DNA of 24,277 bases from JBAVQS01 sp049694275 (GCA_049694275.1 JBAVQS010000104.1:1-24277), one strand, 5' to 3'. Counted from the first letter of the stretch, positions 14,907 through 23,912 are shown. Program-made: numbers and translations. The notes: generated by a model not told the origin, from the sequence alone.

Positions 14907-14922
14907 AGTGATGAAATTCACA
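14907..14922. promoter_or_regulatory. CRP/FNR-family-like palindrome at the nrfHA transcription start
   Basis: AGTGA-N6-TCACA (14907-14911 and 14918-14922) differs from the CRP consensus TGTGA-N6-TCACA at one base. Its centre lies about at +1 of the predicted promoter, a position more typical of repression than of activation. CRP/FNR-family proteins commonly control nitrite and nitric oxide genes. Which member acts here cannot be told from the site. Confidence 0.45.
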
Positions 14923-14942
14923 ATCTGGGATCCGGAGCCGCA

Positions 14943-15440
14943 ATGAAATCGCTTCTAGTATCTCTATGGGGCGGGGCACGCGGGTTCGTAACCGCATTCC
15001 CGTACTGGCTGTGGCTATTGCTGATTCTATTCGTAGGCGGCGTAGTCGGTCTGGGCAGTTTTACCGTTGTCTACGCCAAGGGATACTCTTACCTCTCGGA
15101 TGACCCGGCCGCCTGCGCCAACTGCCACGTGATGCGTGAATTCTACGATGGCTGGAATCGCAGCCCGCATCATGCCGTGGCGACCTGCAACGATTGCCAT
15201 ACGCCGCACGATCTTGCCGGACACTATACCGTCAAAGCGCTGAACGGGTTCCGGCACAGTTCGGCTTTTACGCTCGGGGATATCCCCGACCCCATCCGAA
15301 TTATCCCCTCGGACCGCGCCGTGACGCAGCAGGCGTGTCTCGACTGTCATGGCGATCTGGTCGCTATGATTAGCCATCCTGGCAGCAATCAACCGACCGA
15401 CTGTTTGAGTTGCCACGCGGGTGTCGGGCATGGAAAATAA
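14943..15440 (+). CDS. nrfH: Cytochrome c nitrite reductase small subunit, menaquinol dehydrogenase NrfH
   Basis: The 165-residue protein has one N-terminal membrane anchor (about 20-45, YWLWLLLILFVGGVVGLGSF). Four heme c sites follow: CANCH (58-62), CNDCH (82-86), CLDCH (132-136) and CLSCH (154-158). The first site continues as CANCHVM, which places M64 as the axial methionine known for NrfH heme 1. The length and four-heme NapC/NirT-type layout are standard for NrfH, which oxidises menaquinol in the membrane and passes electrons to NrfA outside. GGAG precedes the ATG by 5 nt. nrfA begins 20 bp after the stop, so the two genes form an operon under the promoter at 14878. No maturation genes are in the window. 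Confidence 0.95.
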   Translation: MKSLLVSLWGGARGFVTAFPYWLWLLLILFVGGVVGLGSFTVVYAKGYSYLSDDPAACANCHVMREFYDGWNRSPHHAVATCNDCHTPHDLAGHYTVKALNGFRHSSAFTLGDIPDPIRIIPSDRAVTQQACLDCHGDLVAMISHPGSNQPTDCLSCHAGVGHGK

Positions 15441-15460
15441 TTTCCAATGTGGAGGATCCA

Positions 15461-16777
15461 ATGAGCACCTCTCCTCATCGCGCCGCTCGGCGCAACTGGC
15501 TCTTGCTTGCCGGCGCATTTCTGGCCGGTGTGATTATCATGGCAGGCGTCGGGGCGCTCTTGCTCAATATTCAGGAGCGCAAGGTCGAAGCCCTCGAATT
15601 CCCACTCAAAGTTGTCCCGCTCGATCCGAACGAGCTTGACCCGCAGGTCTGGGGGCGGAACTTTACACGCGAGTTCAACACGTTCATGAAATCGCAGGAC
15701 GATACCATCCGCACCAAGTATGGTGGGTCGGTCCCGTTCAGCAAACTGGAAAAGGACCCTAACCTGGTGCGCCTCTATGCGGGATACGCGTTCAGCGTTG
15801 ATTACAATAAGGCGCGGGGCCACTATTATGCGCTGATCGATCAGAAAAAGACCAAACGGCAGGATTTTGTCGCGCAGCCGGGCGCGTGCGCCAACTGCCA
15901 TTCGGCCGAAGCGCCGCAGCTCGCGCAGCAGATGGGCTGGGAGAATTTTAATCACACTCCATACAAGCAGCTCCAGGACCAACTGCACACTGGCACGTCG
16001 TGCGCTGATTGCCACGATCCGCAGACGATGGACCTGCGCATCAGCCGCCCCGCGTTCAAGAATGCGATGGCGGCACGCGGAATCGACCTGAGCAAGGCGA
16101 CCCGGCAAGAGATGCGGACCTATGTCTGCGCCCAGTGTCACGTCGAATACTATTTCGCCGGGGACAACAAGGTGCTAACCTTCCCATGGACCAAAGGGAC
16201 CGAGATCGAGCAGATCGAGCAGTATTACACCGACATCAATTTCAAGGACTGGACACACCAAGAGACCGGCGCGCCGATGCTGAAAATGCAGCATCCCGAA
16301 TTCGAACTCTACAGCACCGGACCCCATGCCGCCGCGGGCGTGGCGTGCGCCGACTGTCACATGGCGTACGTGCGCGACGGCGCCGTCAAGGTGTCGGATC
16401 ACTGGCTGCGCAGTCCCTTGACCAATATTTCGCAAGCCTGCCAGCCCTGTCATCGCGAGTCCGAAGCGGACCTCAAGAGCCGTGTGGAAAAGATCCAGGA
16501 CAGGACCTATTCGACCATTCAACGGACCGAGACGGCGATGGTCGCCGCGATTGATGCGATCCAGGCTGCGCAAAAGGCCGGCGCAACCGATACCGACCTG
16601 GCCAAGGCGCGTGATTTCTATCGCAAGGCGTCGATGCGTTGGGATTTCGTCTCGTCAGAGAACAGCACGGGTTTCCATAGCCCGCAGGAATCGGAGCGGA
16701 TCCTTGCAGACGCGATCGATTTCGCCCGGCAGGCGCAGCTTGAGGCCCAACGGCTTGGCGCCAGGAGCGTGCAGTAG
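15461..16777 (+). CDS. nrfA: Ammonia-forming cytochrome c nitrite reductase catalytic subunit NrfA (CxxCH variant)
   Basis: The product is 438 residues from the ATG at 15461, chosen because GGAGG lies 5 nt before it; an in-frame ATG at 15410 would overlap nrfH. An uncleaved-looking N-terminal hydrophobic helix (about 12-36) targets it to the outer membrane face. Five hemes: CANCH (143-147), CADCH (181-185), CAQCH (223-227), CADCH (296-300) and CQPCH (327-331). Active-site residues align with R119 (ARGHYYA), Y230 (CHVEYY) and H278 (KMQHPE). Calcium ligands E229, K275 and Q277 are kept. It reduces nitrite to ammonium with six electrons from NrfH. The odd point is heme 1, which has CxxCH instead of the usual CxxCK, so histidine replaces lysine as proximal ligand. 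Such variants are known in some lineages, so this is still NrfA. Confidence 0.95.
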   Translation: MSTSPHRAARRNWLLLAGAFLAGVIIMAGVGALLLNIQERKVEALEFPLKVVPLDPNELDPQVWGRNFTREFNTFMKSQDDTIRTKYGGSVPFSKLEKDPNLVRLYAGYAFSVDYNKARGHYYALIDQKKTKRQDFVAQPGACANCHSAEAPQLAQQMGWENFNHTPYKQLQDQLHTGTSCADCHDPQTMDLRISRPAFKNAMAARGIDLSKATRQEMRTYVCAQCHVEYYFAGDNKVLTFPWTKGTEIEQIEQYYTDINFKDWTHQETGAPMLKMQHPEFELYSTGPHAAAGVACADCHMAYVRDGAVKVSDHWLRSPLTNISQACQPCHRESEADLKSRVEKIQDRTYSTIQRTETAMVAAIDAIQAAQKAGATDTDLAKARDFYRKASMRWDFVSSENSTGFHSPQESERILADAIDFARQAQLEAQRLGARSVQ

Positions 16778-16834
16778 GCGCTCGTTTTTCATCGGTGGGG
16801 GCTCGGGAGACGAGCAGTGAGCAGGATCACGGTT

Positions 16835-17251
16835 TTATCCGGCCTGGGCTTGTTCCAGAATCACGGTGTACGATTCGTCATCCCCTCCGCCCGCGACAGC
16901 CATAACCTCCCAGCCTTCCCCTGAGAGATGGTTCAGATACTCGGCTGTGCTCGGTTGCGGCTTGGCTTTGTAATCCTGGCCGTTGGCTTGATTGACCTTG
17001 CCACTCACCACAAACACCGTCGCGTACGCCCACTTGCCGGTCTCAGCCGCCGGTTTGGGGCGGCGGAAAAAGGCGGTATAACAATCCAGATATTTGCTCT
17101 GCGCCACTGAAAACAGACGCCACCCCTCGGCGCCCATCCGCGTGAAATAGTCTGACGCCGGCGTCTCCTGTTTGGACTTGATCTGCTGCCCGTTCACCTC
17201 GAGCAGCGTTCCGTTATCGACTCGAACGGTTGAATATTCGTATTGCGGCAT
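16835..17251 (-). CDS. Small protein with two DUF4177-like repeats
   Basis: The product is 138 residues from the ATG at 17251, which has AGGAG about 7 nt upstream. A longer frame to 17332 overlaps addA and lacks a site. The chain consists of two related halves. Residues about 1-68 run from YEYSTVRVDNG through LEVNGQQIKSK to YFTRMGAEGWRLFSV and YTAFFRRP. Residues about 75-134 run from WAYATVFVVSGK through NGQDYKAK to YLNHLSGEGWEVMAV and YTVILEQ. The LNxxGxEGWEvvav pattern is that of the DUF4177 fold, a small alpha-beta domain of unknown role. No catalytic residues, membrane segment or signal peptide are seen. It lies 64 bp after addA on the same strand and may share its transcript. It converges on nrfA; the 57-bp gap between them holds only a weak 5-bp inverted repeat. 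Confidence 0.8.
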   Translation of the reverse strand: MPQYEYSTVRVDNGTLLEVNGQQIKSKQETPASDYFTRMGAEGWRLFSVAQSKYLDCYTAFFRRPKPAAETGKWAYATVFVVSGKVNQANGQDYKAKPQPSTAEYLNHLSGEGWEVMAVAGGGDDESYTVILEQAQAG

Positions 17252-17315
17252 AATCTCTCCTGCGATGTTGGGCAGCGGGAACCGCAGTTTCCTCTGCGAC
17301 CTAACCGCTACCCTG

Positions 17316-20300
17316 TCACTCAACAGCCCCATCTCCTGGGGCGATCTCTATTACCCGGACCTTGCCTGCAAAATCGAGCAGGCAGAGGACAACCCGCGCA
17401 TTGGCATTGAGCAGGCGCTGCAGGGCGCGGCGATAGCGCTCGACCTGCAGTCCATAATCTTTTTTGTTCAACAACGCATTCAGGTTTGCCTCATCCTTGA
17501 TCCGGTCGGTCTTGAATTCGACAATGGTCCACGCGTTATCGTCGAAATAGACCGCGTCGATGATTCCGCTCTCGATATGCCCATCCATTTCGTAGGTAAA
17601 GGGCGCCTCGTGTAACTTTTTCCCGGCCTGTTCCATTTGGCGATACAGACCGCTTTCCCGGAACCGGGAAAGCAGCCGGCGCGTTTCGGCGATGGCGTCT
17701 TTGAGCTGGTTGTCGTTGGCAATGCCACGCTCGCGTGCCCGCGCACGGGCCCATGACTCGAACCCGGCCCACTGCGGAAAGCGCCACGCGGCGAGCGCCT
17801 CGTGGACGAGCGAGCCGACGACCCAACGGGGGGCACGCGGGCGATCCCCGGTGGGGGCAACGCGCCAGGCGCGCGGCGCGGTCTGTTCCTCATGGGCCCG
17901 GGTGCGCTCATCCAGCTCTTGTTCCTGGGCTGGAATAGGTTTGTAAAGATCGCCGGGGAGGATGACCGATTGCTCATTCGAGGGCTGTTCAACGGAAGGC
18001 CATGCTATTCCTGGCTCATAGATGCAGCAATGGACGGGGGTTTCGCCTGCCTTGAGCACGAGCGAATGGGACTGATTCCCGTCCAGGGCGTAGGGAATCG
18101 TCATTCCGGCGAGCCCGAGGCAGTCCTCCGCCGCAATGAGCTTGCCCCACCCGTCCAGCCGGGAGGGTGCGCCGTCGCGCGTGAGACTCATACAGCCGTT
18201 GAGCAGCAGTTTGTCCTGGACACGTGTGGCGGCGACGTACAATAACCGTCGCGTCTCGGCGTCCTCCTGGTCGGCCGCCCGCTCTTTGCCAAGTTGGTAC
18301 ATGGTCGGCAACTCATCCTCCTCGTCCTTGAGCGGGAGAAGGGGACCGAGGGTGGGGTCGAGGAGGAGGCCGTTGCGGGAGCGCGGGGAATGGGTGATGT
18401 CGCCGATGACGACGATGGGAAATTCGAGTCCCTTGGCCGCGTGAATACTCATGATCTGGACGGCGCCTTCGACCGTCGCCCGCGCCTCGCCCTCGCGCGC
18501 GCCGGTATCGCGCAGGCCGATGATATATTCGAGGAACTCGCCGATGCTCACGATCTGGCTGGTATGTGCGGTGGCGAGCAATTTGTTCACGTTGCGCGCC
18601 GCTCGCGCCTGTCCGGCGTACAACAGCGCCGCGATATAGTCGGTCCGGTCGAGGAGCTCTTTTAACACGTCCGCAACCGAGCGGCGGCCTGATAGTGCGT
18701 GCAAATCTTGAATGAGCTTGCCGCCTCGCTCTCCATTCACGCTGTCTGCGCCCGGCAGATCGCGCGCATGGGTTTCGAGCCATTGGGCAAGCGAAGCCTG
18801 GCTGTTCGCCGCCTGACGACTGTGGATGAGTTGATACAACGCCGGGTCGGATACGCCGACGACAGCCGAGCGAAGGAATCCGGTGAGCGCGAGGTCATCG
18901 GTGGGATCGGCAATGGCGTGGAGGGCGTTGAGCAGATCGCGAATCTCGGGGCGATGGTACAGGCCGCGCCCGGCGACGGTGAGTGAAGGGATACCGGCGT
19001 CTTCGAGCGCGTCTTCGTAATCTGCAAAGGAGGTGGAGCTCCGGCAGAGGATGGCGATATCGCCGTAATTGAGCGAGCGCAGTTGACGGGTTTGCGCGTC
19101 GGAGACCTGGCAGGACGCCACCAGCCCGGCAAGGCGCGCGGCAAGCGCGCGGGCGGCGCGTTTCATTCCGCCATCCGCTTTGCTTCCAACCGTGAGGTGC
19201 AGTTCGATGTGGGGCGCGACGAACCCGGGGGGCGGCGTCTCCCGATAATGGTCGAGCGGAGAGAAGGGTTCTACCCAGGGGCGCGCCGGGTCTTCCCGGT
19301 CGCCGAGCACCGGTTTCAGCAGGGCATTCAATCCGGCGACGAGCTCGCGGTGCGCGCGGTACGAAGTCCGCAGGTCGAATAACTTGCCCTGCCGGTCCCG
19401 TATCCCGGCGCGTGCATCGCGAAAGACGGTGACGTCCGCGCCGCGAAAGCGATAGATCGACTGCTTGGCGTCGCCGACAATGAACAACTTGCCGGCATTG
19501 CCATTCAGCAGGTTGACCAGCTCGCGCTGGCGCTCGTTCGTATCCTGAAATTCGTCGACGAGGAGGGCGCGGATTTCGTGCTGCCACCGAGCGCGTACGT
19601 CTGCATTGTTTTGCAAGAGGGCGAGCGCGCCGGACTCGAGGTCGTCAAAATCAAGGCTGTTGCGCTCACGCTTGCACGTTTCGTAATAAGCACAGGCAAA
19701 CTGAAAGAGGACGCGGAGGCGAGGGAGGGCATCGGCAATCGCATCGTCCTGGTCGCGCCACCCGGCGGTGAGAGCGAATGGCGCGGCCCGCCACTGCTCA
19801 CGCAATGTCGTGAGCGCAGCCTTGACTGTGTCTATCTGGTCTTTGCCGCCAGGCCATGCTTTGGCGCTGCCGCCTCTGAGACTGATGGAATTGAGCGCGG
19901 CGAGGGCGGTACCCTGCGTCTGGGGTGCGCCCCTGGCGGTATGGACCGCGGCGAGGGCATTTACGCGCTGGCTTTCCATCAGGTCATCGGCTTTGCTCGC
20001 ACAATTATCCTGGAGGGCCTCGACCGCGTCGGTCCACTCGGGCGCGACCAGCAACTGTGCGAGGGCCTGCACGCGGCGCTGTTCAAGCGTGGTGCGCCAG
20101 TACGCGGCAATATCGGCCGGCAGGTGGGTAAAGGAGATGGCCGCGTCGAGCCGTTTGTGTAAGAGTTGGTCGAGGGTGGCGCGCAGGGTGGTTTCGCCCA
20201 AAAGCGGAAAGAGCGGCGTGAGCTCTGCGGCGTCGGCGGCGTGGACAAGGGCGCGGTCGAGGACCTGATTGAGCAGCAGCGCCGCTGCGCCCTCCTGGAG

Positions 20301-20696
20301 CACCTCGAAATTGGGATCCACCTGCGCCTCGGCGGGGTGGGCGCGCAGAATATCGGTGCACAGGCCGTGAATGGTGTCAATGCGCGCGCCGTCGAGGGCT
20401 CCATAGTGCTCTTGCCAGCGGCTCCGCTCGTTCGTGGCCAAAGCGGGCTGTTCGATATAGCGGCGCATTTCGGCGCGCACGCGGTTCCGCATCTCGCGCG
20501 CTGCCTTTTTCGTAAAGGTGATGGCGACAATTGAGCGCAGGGGGAGCCCATCGGCAAGGAGACCGAGATAGCGCGCGACGAGGGTGCGGGTTTTGCCCGC
20601 GCCCGCGCCCGCGGTGACGACGATGTCCGCATCGCGCGCCTCAATTGCAGGGCGCTGCTCGGGGCTGGGATGGGTCTGTTCGACAATGGGCCACAT
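17316..20696 (-). CDS. addA: ATP-dependent helicase-nuclease subunit AddA
   Basis: The 1126-residue protein is a UvrD/Rep-type superfamily 1 helicase with a C-terminal RecB-family nuclease. Helicase motifs are Walker A TAGAGAGKT (K35), Ia ITFTKKAAREM, Walker B LLVDEFQDT (D381, E382), III GDAKQSIYRFRGAD (about 408-421), V SIHAAKGLEFP (about 750-760) and VI RRLLYVAATR (about 816-825). The nuclease has H965, D1047 (GIIDAVYFD), E1060 and K1062 (VEFKTD), then Q1084/Y1088 (QVERY), so all PD-(D/E)XK residues are present. Length matches AddA, though it is somewhat shorter than the Bacillus protein. With AddB it would resect double-strand breaks for recombination. Its ATG follows the addB stop by 3 bp, which implies coupled translation. 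Confidence 0.94.
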   Translation of the reverse strand: MWPIVEQTHPSPEQRPAIEARDADIVVTAGAGAGKTRTLVARYLGLLADGLPLRSIVAITFTKKAAREMRNRVRAEMRRYIEQPALATNERSRWQEHYGALDGARIDTIHGLCTDILRAHPAEAQVDPNFEVLQEGAAALLLNQVLDRALVHAADAAELTPLFPLLGETTLRATLDQLLHKRLDAAISFTHLPADIAAYWRTTLEQRRVQALAQLLVAPEWTDAVEALQDNCASKADDLMESQRVNALAAVHTARGAPQTQGTALAALNSISLRGGSAKAWPGGKDQIDTVKAALTTLREQWRAAPFALTAGWRDQDDAIADALPRLRVLFQFACAYYETCKRERNSLDFDDLESGALALLQNNADVRARWQHEIRALLVDEFQDTNERQRELVNLLNGNAGKLFIVGDAKQSIYRFRGADVTVFRDARAGIRDRQGKLFDLRTSYRAHRELVAGLNALLKPVLGDREDPARPWVEPFSPLDHYRETPPPGFVAPHIELHLTVGSKADGGMKRAARALAARLAGLVASCQVSDAQTRQLRSLNYGDIAILCRSSTSFADYEDALEDAGIPSLTVAGRGLYHRPEIRDLLNALHAIADPTDDLALTGFLRSAVVGVSDPALYQLIHSRQAANSQASLAQWLETHARDLPGADSVNGERGGKLIQDLHALSGRRSVADVLKELLDRTDYIAALLYAGQARAARNVNKLLATAHTSQIVSIGEFLEYIIGLRDTGAREGEARATVEGAVQIMSIHAAKGLEFPIVVIGDITHSPRSRNGLLLDPTLGPLLPLKDEEDELPTMYQLGKERAADQEDAETRRLLYVAATRVQDKLLLNGCMSLTRDGAPSRLDGWGKLIAAEDCLGLAGMTIPYALDGNQSHSLVLKAGETPVHCCIYEPGIAWPSVEQPSNEQSVILPGDLYKPIPAQEQELDERTRAHEEQTAPRAWRVAPTGDRPRAPRWVVGSLVHEALAAWRFPQWAGFESWARARARERGIANDNQLKDAIAETRRLLSRFRESGLYRQMEQAGKKLHEAPFTYEMDGHIESGIIDAVYFDDNAWTIVEFKTDRIKDEANLNALLNKKDYGLQVERYRRALQRLLNANARVVLCLLDFAGKVRVIEIAPGDGAVE

Positions 20697-20699
20697 GAT

Positions 20700-23600
20700 T
20701 TAGGCGCCCATCCCAGGGCGATAGTGCCAGCAAAAGGCGGCGGCGGGGCAATGTGAAGGACAGCCGTCCGCGGGTGGATGGGGTTTAAACTCGCCGGCCC
20801 GCACCGCGTGCACCGCGGCCCAGCTATGCTCGACGGCGATGCGAATTGCGGCCTCTGCGCCAACGGATGAATCGGGGTGCTTGAATTGCGCGAGGGTGAA
20901 CCCGCCCGGCGCGGCATGCTCGATGTCCCAGTAGAATCCATCGCGGATCGCACCGCCGAGCCTGGACCGGGCGGCGAGCGCATAGAGCGGGACCTGGAGC
21001 TTTTTTCCCTCGCGAATGGCCCTATCTGTATAGGTACTCTGGCCGCTGGTTTTATAGTCAATCACACGGAGGTTGCCCGCGGTATCCCTGTCGATGCGGT
21101 CGACGATGCCGCGCAGACGCAGTTGGTCGTCGCCGTCGCGGATGACCACGTCCTTGAATTCGTACTCGCGCTCAAGCGGCGCCCAGGTTCCGTTCTCTTG
21201 GGCCAGCGCGCGGACCGTGACGCCGAGGGTGGCAATCATCTCTGCGCGTGTTTGCTCCCACCATTGGGTGGCGCGGAACCCTTCCGTTTTTGGCGCCTGT
21301 GTCAGAATCGGCCCGGCCACCTCCTCGACCCGTTTGCGGATTGCTGCGGCATCGGTCTCGCTCGCCATGCGCGGGTCCGCATAGAGCTCTTTCAGGATGC
21401 GGTGATAGAGATTGCCCAGTTGTCGCCGGTCCAATCCCTCTTCCGGCTCCTCGCGCGGCTCGAGCTTGAGCAATCTGCCGACAAAGAAATAAAAGGGGCA
21501 GGTGCGCTGTGCTTCAAGCGAGCTCGCACTCCAGGCATAGGCCGGACCGAACCGGCGCGCCAGTTCGGCGCCGTGGGCATGGAGGTCGCCGTCGTACTCG
21601 GTAGCCGATTGCCTGGTTCGCAAACGCACCCGGTCTGCGGCGTGTTCGAGTCCGGTTACCCGTTCATCCTGCTCCTGTCTTGCCCACTGCCACAGGGCCG
21701 GCGTCCCGGCATACGCGGTCAGGCTTTCGATGATCTCGCGCCAGGAGGCAGCCTGGTGAGGCGCGGGAATGGTCTCGCTCGTCAGCGTCCGGGGCTCGAC
21801 CGCGACGCGGCGGCGTACCTCTTCCCAGTAGGGGGAGGCTTCCCAGGGGGCGCCGTTCTCGTCGAGCCGTGGGCGCGTCAAAAGGAGCCGGTCACGCGGG
21901 CGTGTGAGGCTCTCGTACAAGAGCTCGATCTCGGCGCTCTCCGTCGAGGGGGCGAGGTCGAACCCGAAGCGTTCACGCAATTGTGCGCGGTCGGCATCCC
22001 GGAGGAACGGGTCTTCGGCGAGGGCTGCAGGGAACTCGCCTTCGGCCATGCCCAGGATGGCAACCGAGCGCAGTGCAACGCCCCGGGCGCGAATGACATT
22101 CGTTACAAGGATTTCTTCCCGTTCGGGATGTATCGGCGGGTAATAGTTGGCTGCGTCAATTGCCCCTGCCAGTTCGTTCAGGAAGGTTGCGGGTGAAATC
22201 ACCCGGTCGTCCGAGATGGCCTCTTCCGCCCATACCAGTCCGCGTAATACATCCTTGAGCGCTTGCAACGCCGCGAGATCCAATTCTGCTGTCTCATCCT
22301 TCGCGGCGCGTACTTGCCGGACGATATGCAAAGAGGTCCCGTCTACCTGCCGGGTCGGGGTCGTGCTCGTTTCCGGCTCTTGCGCGAAATAATCCGGAGG
22401 CGAGTCCTCCCCGATGAGGGTTTCGAGCCAGGTGGTATAGTCCCGGTAGCTGCGTGCGCCGGGCAATGGCCTCAGGCGGGCGACGAAGCGGTCGAATTTG
22501 GCCCGCAGTTCGCGCGCCTGCTCGCCGGTAGGGAGGTTGCCGGGACGGCGGCGCTCGTCTTGGGCCTCGGCCTCATCCGATATTCCGACGAGGGAATCGA
22601 ATGCTTCGTCCCACTCGTCGAGCCCGCCGATCACGCGCCCCCACTGCGCGACCATGTGCAGCGCGTCCACTTCGCCTTCCAGAATTCCGACCGGCGCAGT
22701 GTCCTGACTGCCGGGCTCTGCCGCCCAATCGAAGTAGGGCGAGCGCCAGGCGGCAAGGACGAGGCGCGGCGTCAATTCTGCCGCTTGCCCCGGTTCGAGA
22801 AAGGTCAGCCGCAAGAGGTCGAGGAGCGCTGAGACAACCGGGCTGGAACGGAGTGGGAGCCCATCGGCCAGCTTGATCGGCAGGCCAAACTCGGCTGCGG
22901 TCTGAATGATAAAGGGACGATAAGGTGTAATGCCGCGGGCGAGGAGCGCAACCTCATCTGGGCGATGACCGTCCGCGACGATACGCTGTTTGCACCAACG
23001 GAGCGCCGCGCGCACCTCGGCGGCGCGCTCCGGCGCCTGGATTAAGGTAATGGTTCCATCGTCCGGCGCCTGCTGCGAATCGCCTGCGTAGAGGGTTTGT
23101 TCGAGATGTGTGAGCGCGGCGGCGTGCCGGGATTCGGCGTGGGGCAAGGGCTCGGCGCGGATGTCGAGCCGGGTCTCGACGCGCCGGCGCGTTTTGAGAA
23201 AGCGCCGGTGAACCTGTTCGCGCGGGGCATCCATTACGCCGGTGAGGGTGATGATAAGCTCGCCGACGCGTGGAGCAAGGGTCGCGATGAGCGCGAGCTG
23301 TGATTCGGTGAAATCGTCAAACCCGTCGAGCGCGAGAAACGGCCAATCGCTCCCGATCGTGGGCGCGCGTGTTTCGAGCGCCTCGACGGCGAGCCATGCC
23401 ATTCCGGCCAGGTCGGCCCAGCCCTCCTGCTGCAAGCGACGCTGGTATTCCGCATAGATGAGGGCCAGCTCCGCGAGCCGGGGCTCGTCTCCGAGCGCGG
23501 CGACGGCTTGCCTGAAGCGGTCCGGGTCGATGCGCGCGGCCTTGAGCTCGGCGATGAGGTGCTGGAGGATCTGGGTAAAGCCGGGGCGCGATTGGAGCGA

Positions 23601-23912
23601 TTGATAGTGCGTGAGCGGCTGATGATCGACAATGGTACGGATAAGGCGATACTGAACGGGGTCGGTAAGCTCGGTATAGATCTCCCCGGCGAGATTGAGA
23701 CATTCGACCTGCAACTGCGCAAAGGTGATGATGCGGACCCCGATGCTCCCGCCCGCGTCTGCCAGCCGGCGGCGACAGGCGCGGACCTGCAAATTGCTGG
23801 GGACGACCACGCGCGGAAAGACGGTAAGCGATCGGGAGAGATCGCGGGCACGGTCAAGCACATGCGCGGTCTTGCCGGATGCGGCGGGAGAGAGATAGAG
23901 CTGTGCGGTCAA
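20700..23912 (-). CDS. addB: AddB-type helicase-nuclease subunit with iron-sulfur nuclease domain
   Basis: The product is 1070 residues from a TTG at 23912, supported by GAGG 6 nt upstream. The N-terminus keeps a P-loop (SPAASGKT, K14), but the rest of the helicase region is degenerate, as usual for AddB. The C-terminal RecB-like nuclease has H837 (NLYHRIL), D938 (GIVDRID), D952 and K954 (IDYKTS), and Q973/Y977 (QVPLYAL). Cysteines C805 (RTCPFYF), C1051, C1055 and C1061 (GCPSHCPAAAFC) should hold a 4Fe-4S cluster. The final group is Cx3Cx5C, not the Cx2Cx5C of Bacillus AddB. The protein forms a dual-nuclease heterodimer with AddA, encoded 3 bp downstream. The gene follows a thioredoxin-like gene by 48 bp. 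Annotation pipelines may call it only PD-(D/E)XK nuclease family protein. Confidence 0.9.
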   Translation of the reverse strand: MTAQLYLSPAASGKTAHVLDRARDLSRSLTVFPRVVVPSNLQVRACRRRLADAGGSIGVRIITFAQLQVECLNLAGEIYTELTDPVQYRLIRTIVDHQPLTHYQSLQSRPGFTQILQHLIAELKAARIDPDRFRQAVAALGDEPRLAELALIYAEYQRRLQQEGWADLAGMAWLAVEALETRAPTIGSDWPFLALDGFDDFTESQLALIATLAPRVGELIITLTGVMDAPREQVHRRFLKTRRRVETRLDIRAEPLPHAESRHAAALTHLEQTLYAGDSQQAPDDGTITLIQAPERAAEVRAALRWCKQRIVADGHRPDEVALLARGITPYRPFIIQTAAEFGLPIKLADGLPLRSSPVVSALLDLLRLTFLEPGQAAELTPRLVLAAWRSPYFDWAAEPGSQDTAPVGILEGEVDALHMVAQWGRVIGGLDEWDEAFDSLVGISDEAEAQDERRRPGNLPTGEQARELRAKFDRFVARLRPLPGARSYRDYTTWLETLIGEDSPPDYFAQEPETSTTPTRQVDGTSLHIVRQVRAAKDETAELDLAALQALKDVLRGLVWAEEAISDDRVISPATFLNELAGAIDAANYYPPIHPEREEILVTNVIRARGVALRSVAILGMAEGEFPAALAEDPFLRDADRAQLRERFGFDLAPSTESAEIELLYESLTRPRDRLLLTRPRLDENGAPWEASPYWEEVRRRVAVEPRTLTSETIPAPHQAASWREIIESLTAYAGTPALWQWARQEQDERVTGLEHAADRVRLRTRQSATEYDGDLHAHGAELARRFGPAYAWSASSLEAQRTCPFYFFVGRLLKLEPREEPEEGLDRRQLGNLYHRILKELYADPRMASETDAAAIRKRVEEVAGPILTQAPKTEGFRATQWWEQTRAEMIATLGVTVRALAQENGTWAPLEREYEFKDVVIRDGDDQLRLRGIVDRIDRDTAGNLRVIDYKTSGQSTYTDRAIREGKKLQVPLYALAARSRLGGAIRDGFYWDIEHAAPGGFTLAQFKHPDSSVGAEAAIRIAVEHSWAAVHAVRAGEFKPHPPADGCPSHCPAAAFCWHYRPGMGA

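Noticed and set aside
15410..15460. Earlier in-frame ATG for nrfA
   Set aside because: It overlaps the end of nrfH and adds residues that do not fit a signal anchor. GGAGG is placed for the ATG at 15461.
16799..16814. GCTCG/CGAGC inverted repeat after nrfA as a terminator
   Set aside because: The stem is only 5 bp and no T-run follows on either strand.
17252..17332. N-terminal extension of the DUF4177-like protein to 17332
   Set aside because: It overlaps the 3' end of addA, and AGGAG is correctly placed only for the ATG at 17251.
19979..21061. 360-residue minus-strand frame spanning the addB-addA junction
   Set aside because: It is an out-of-frame shadow with a Ser/Arg/Pro-rich composition, overlapping two genes with well-defined motifs.
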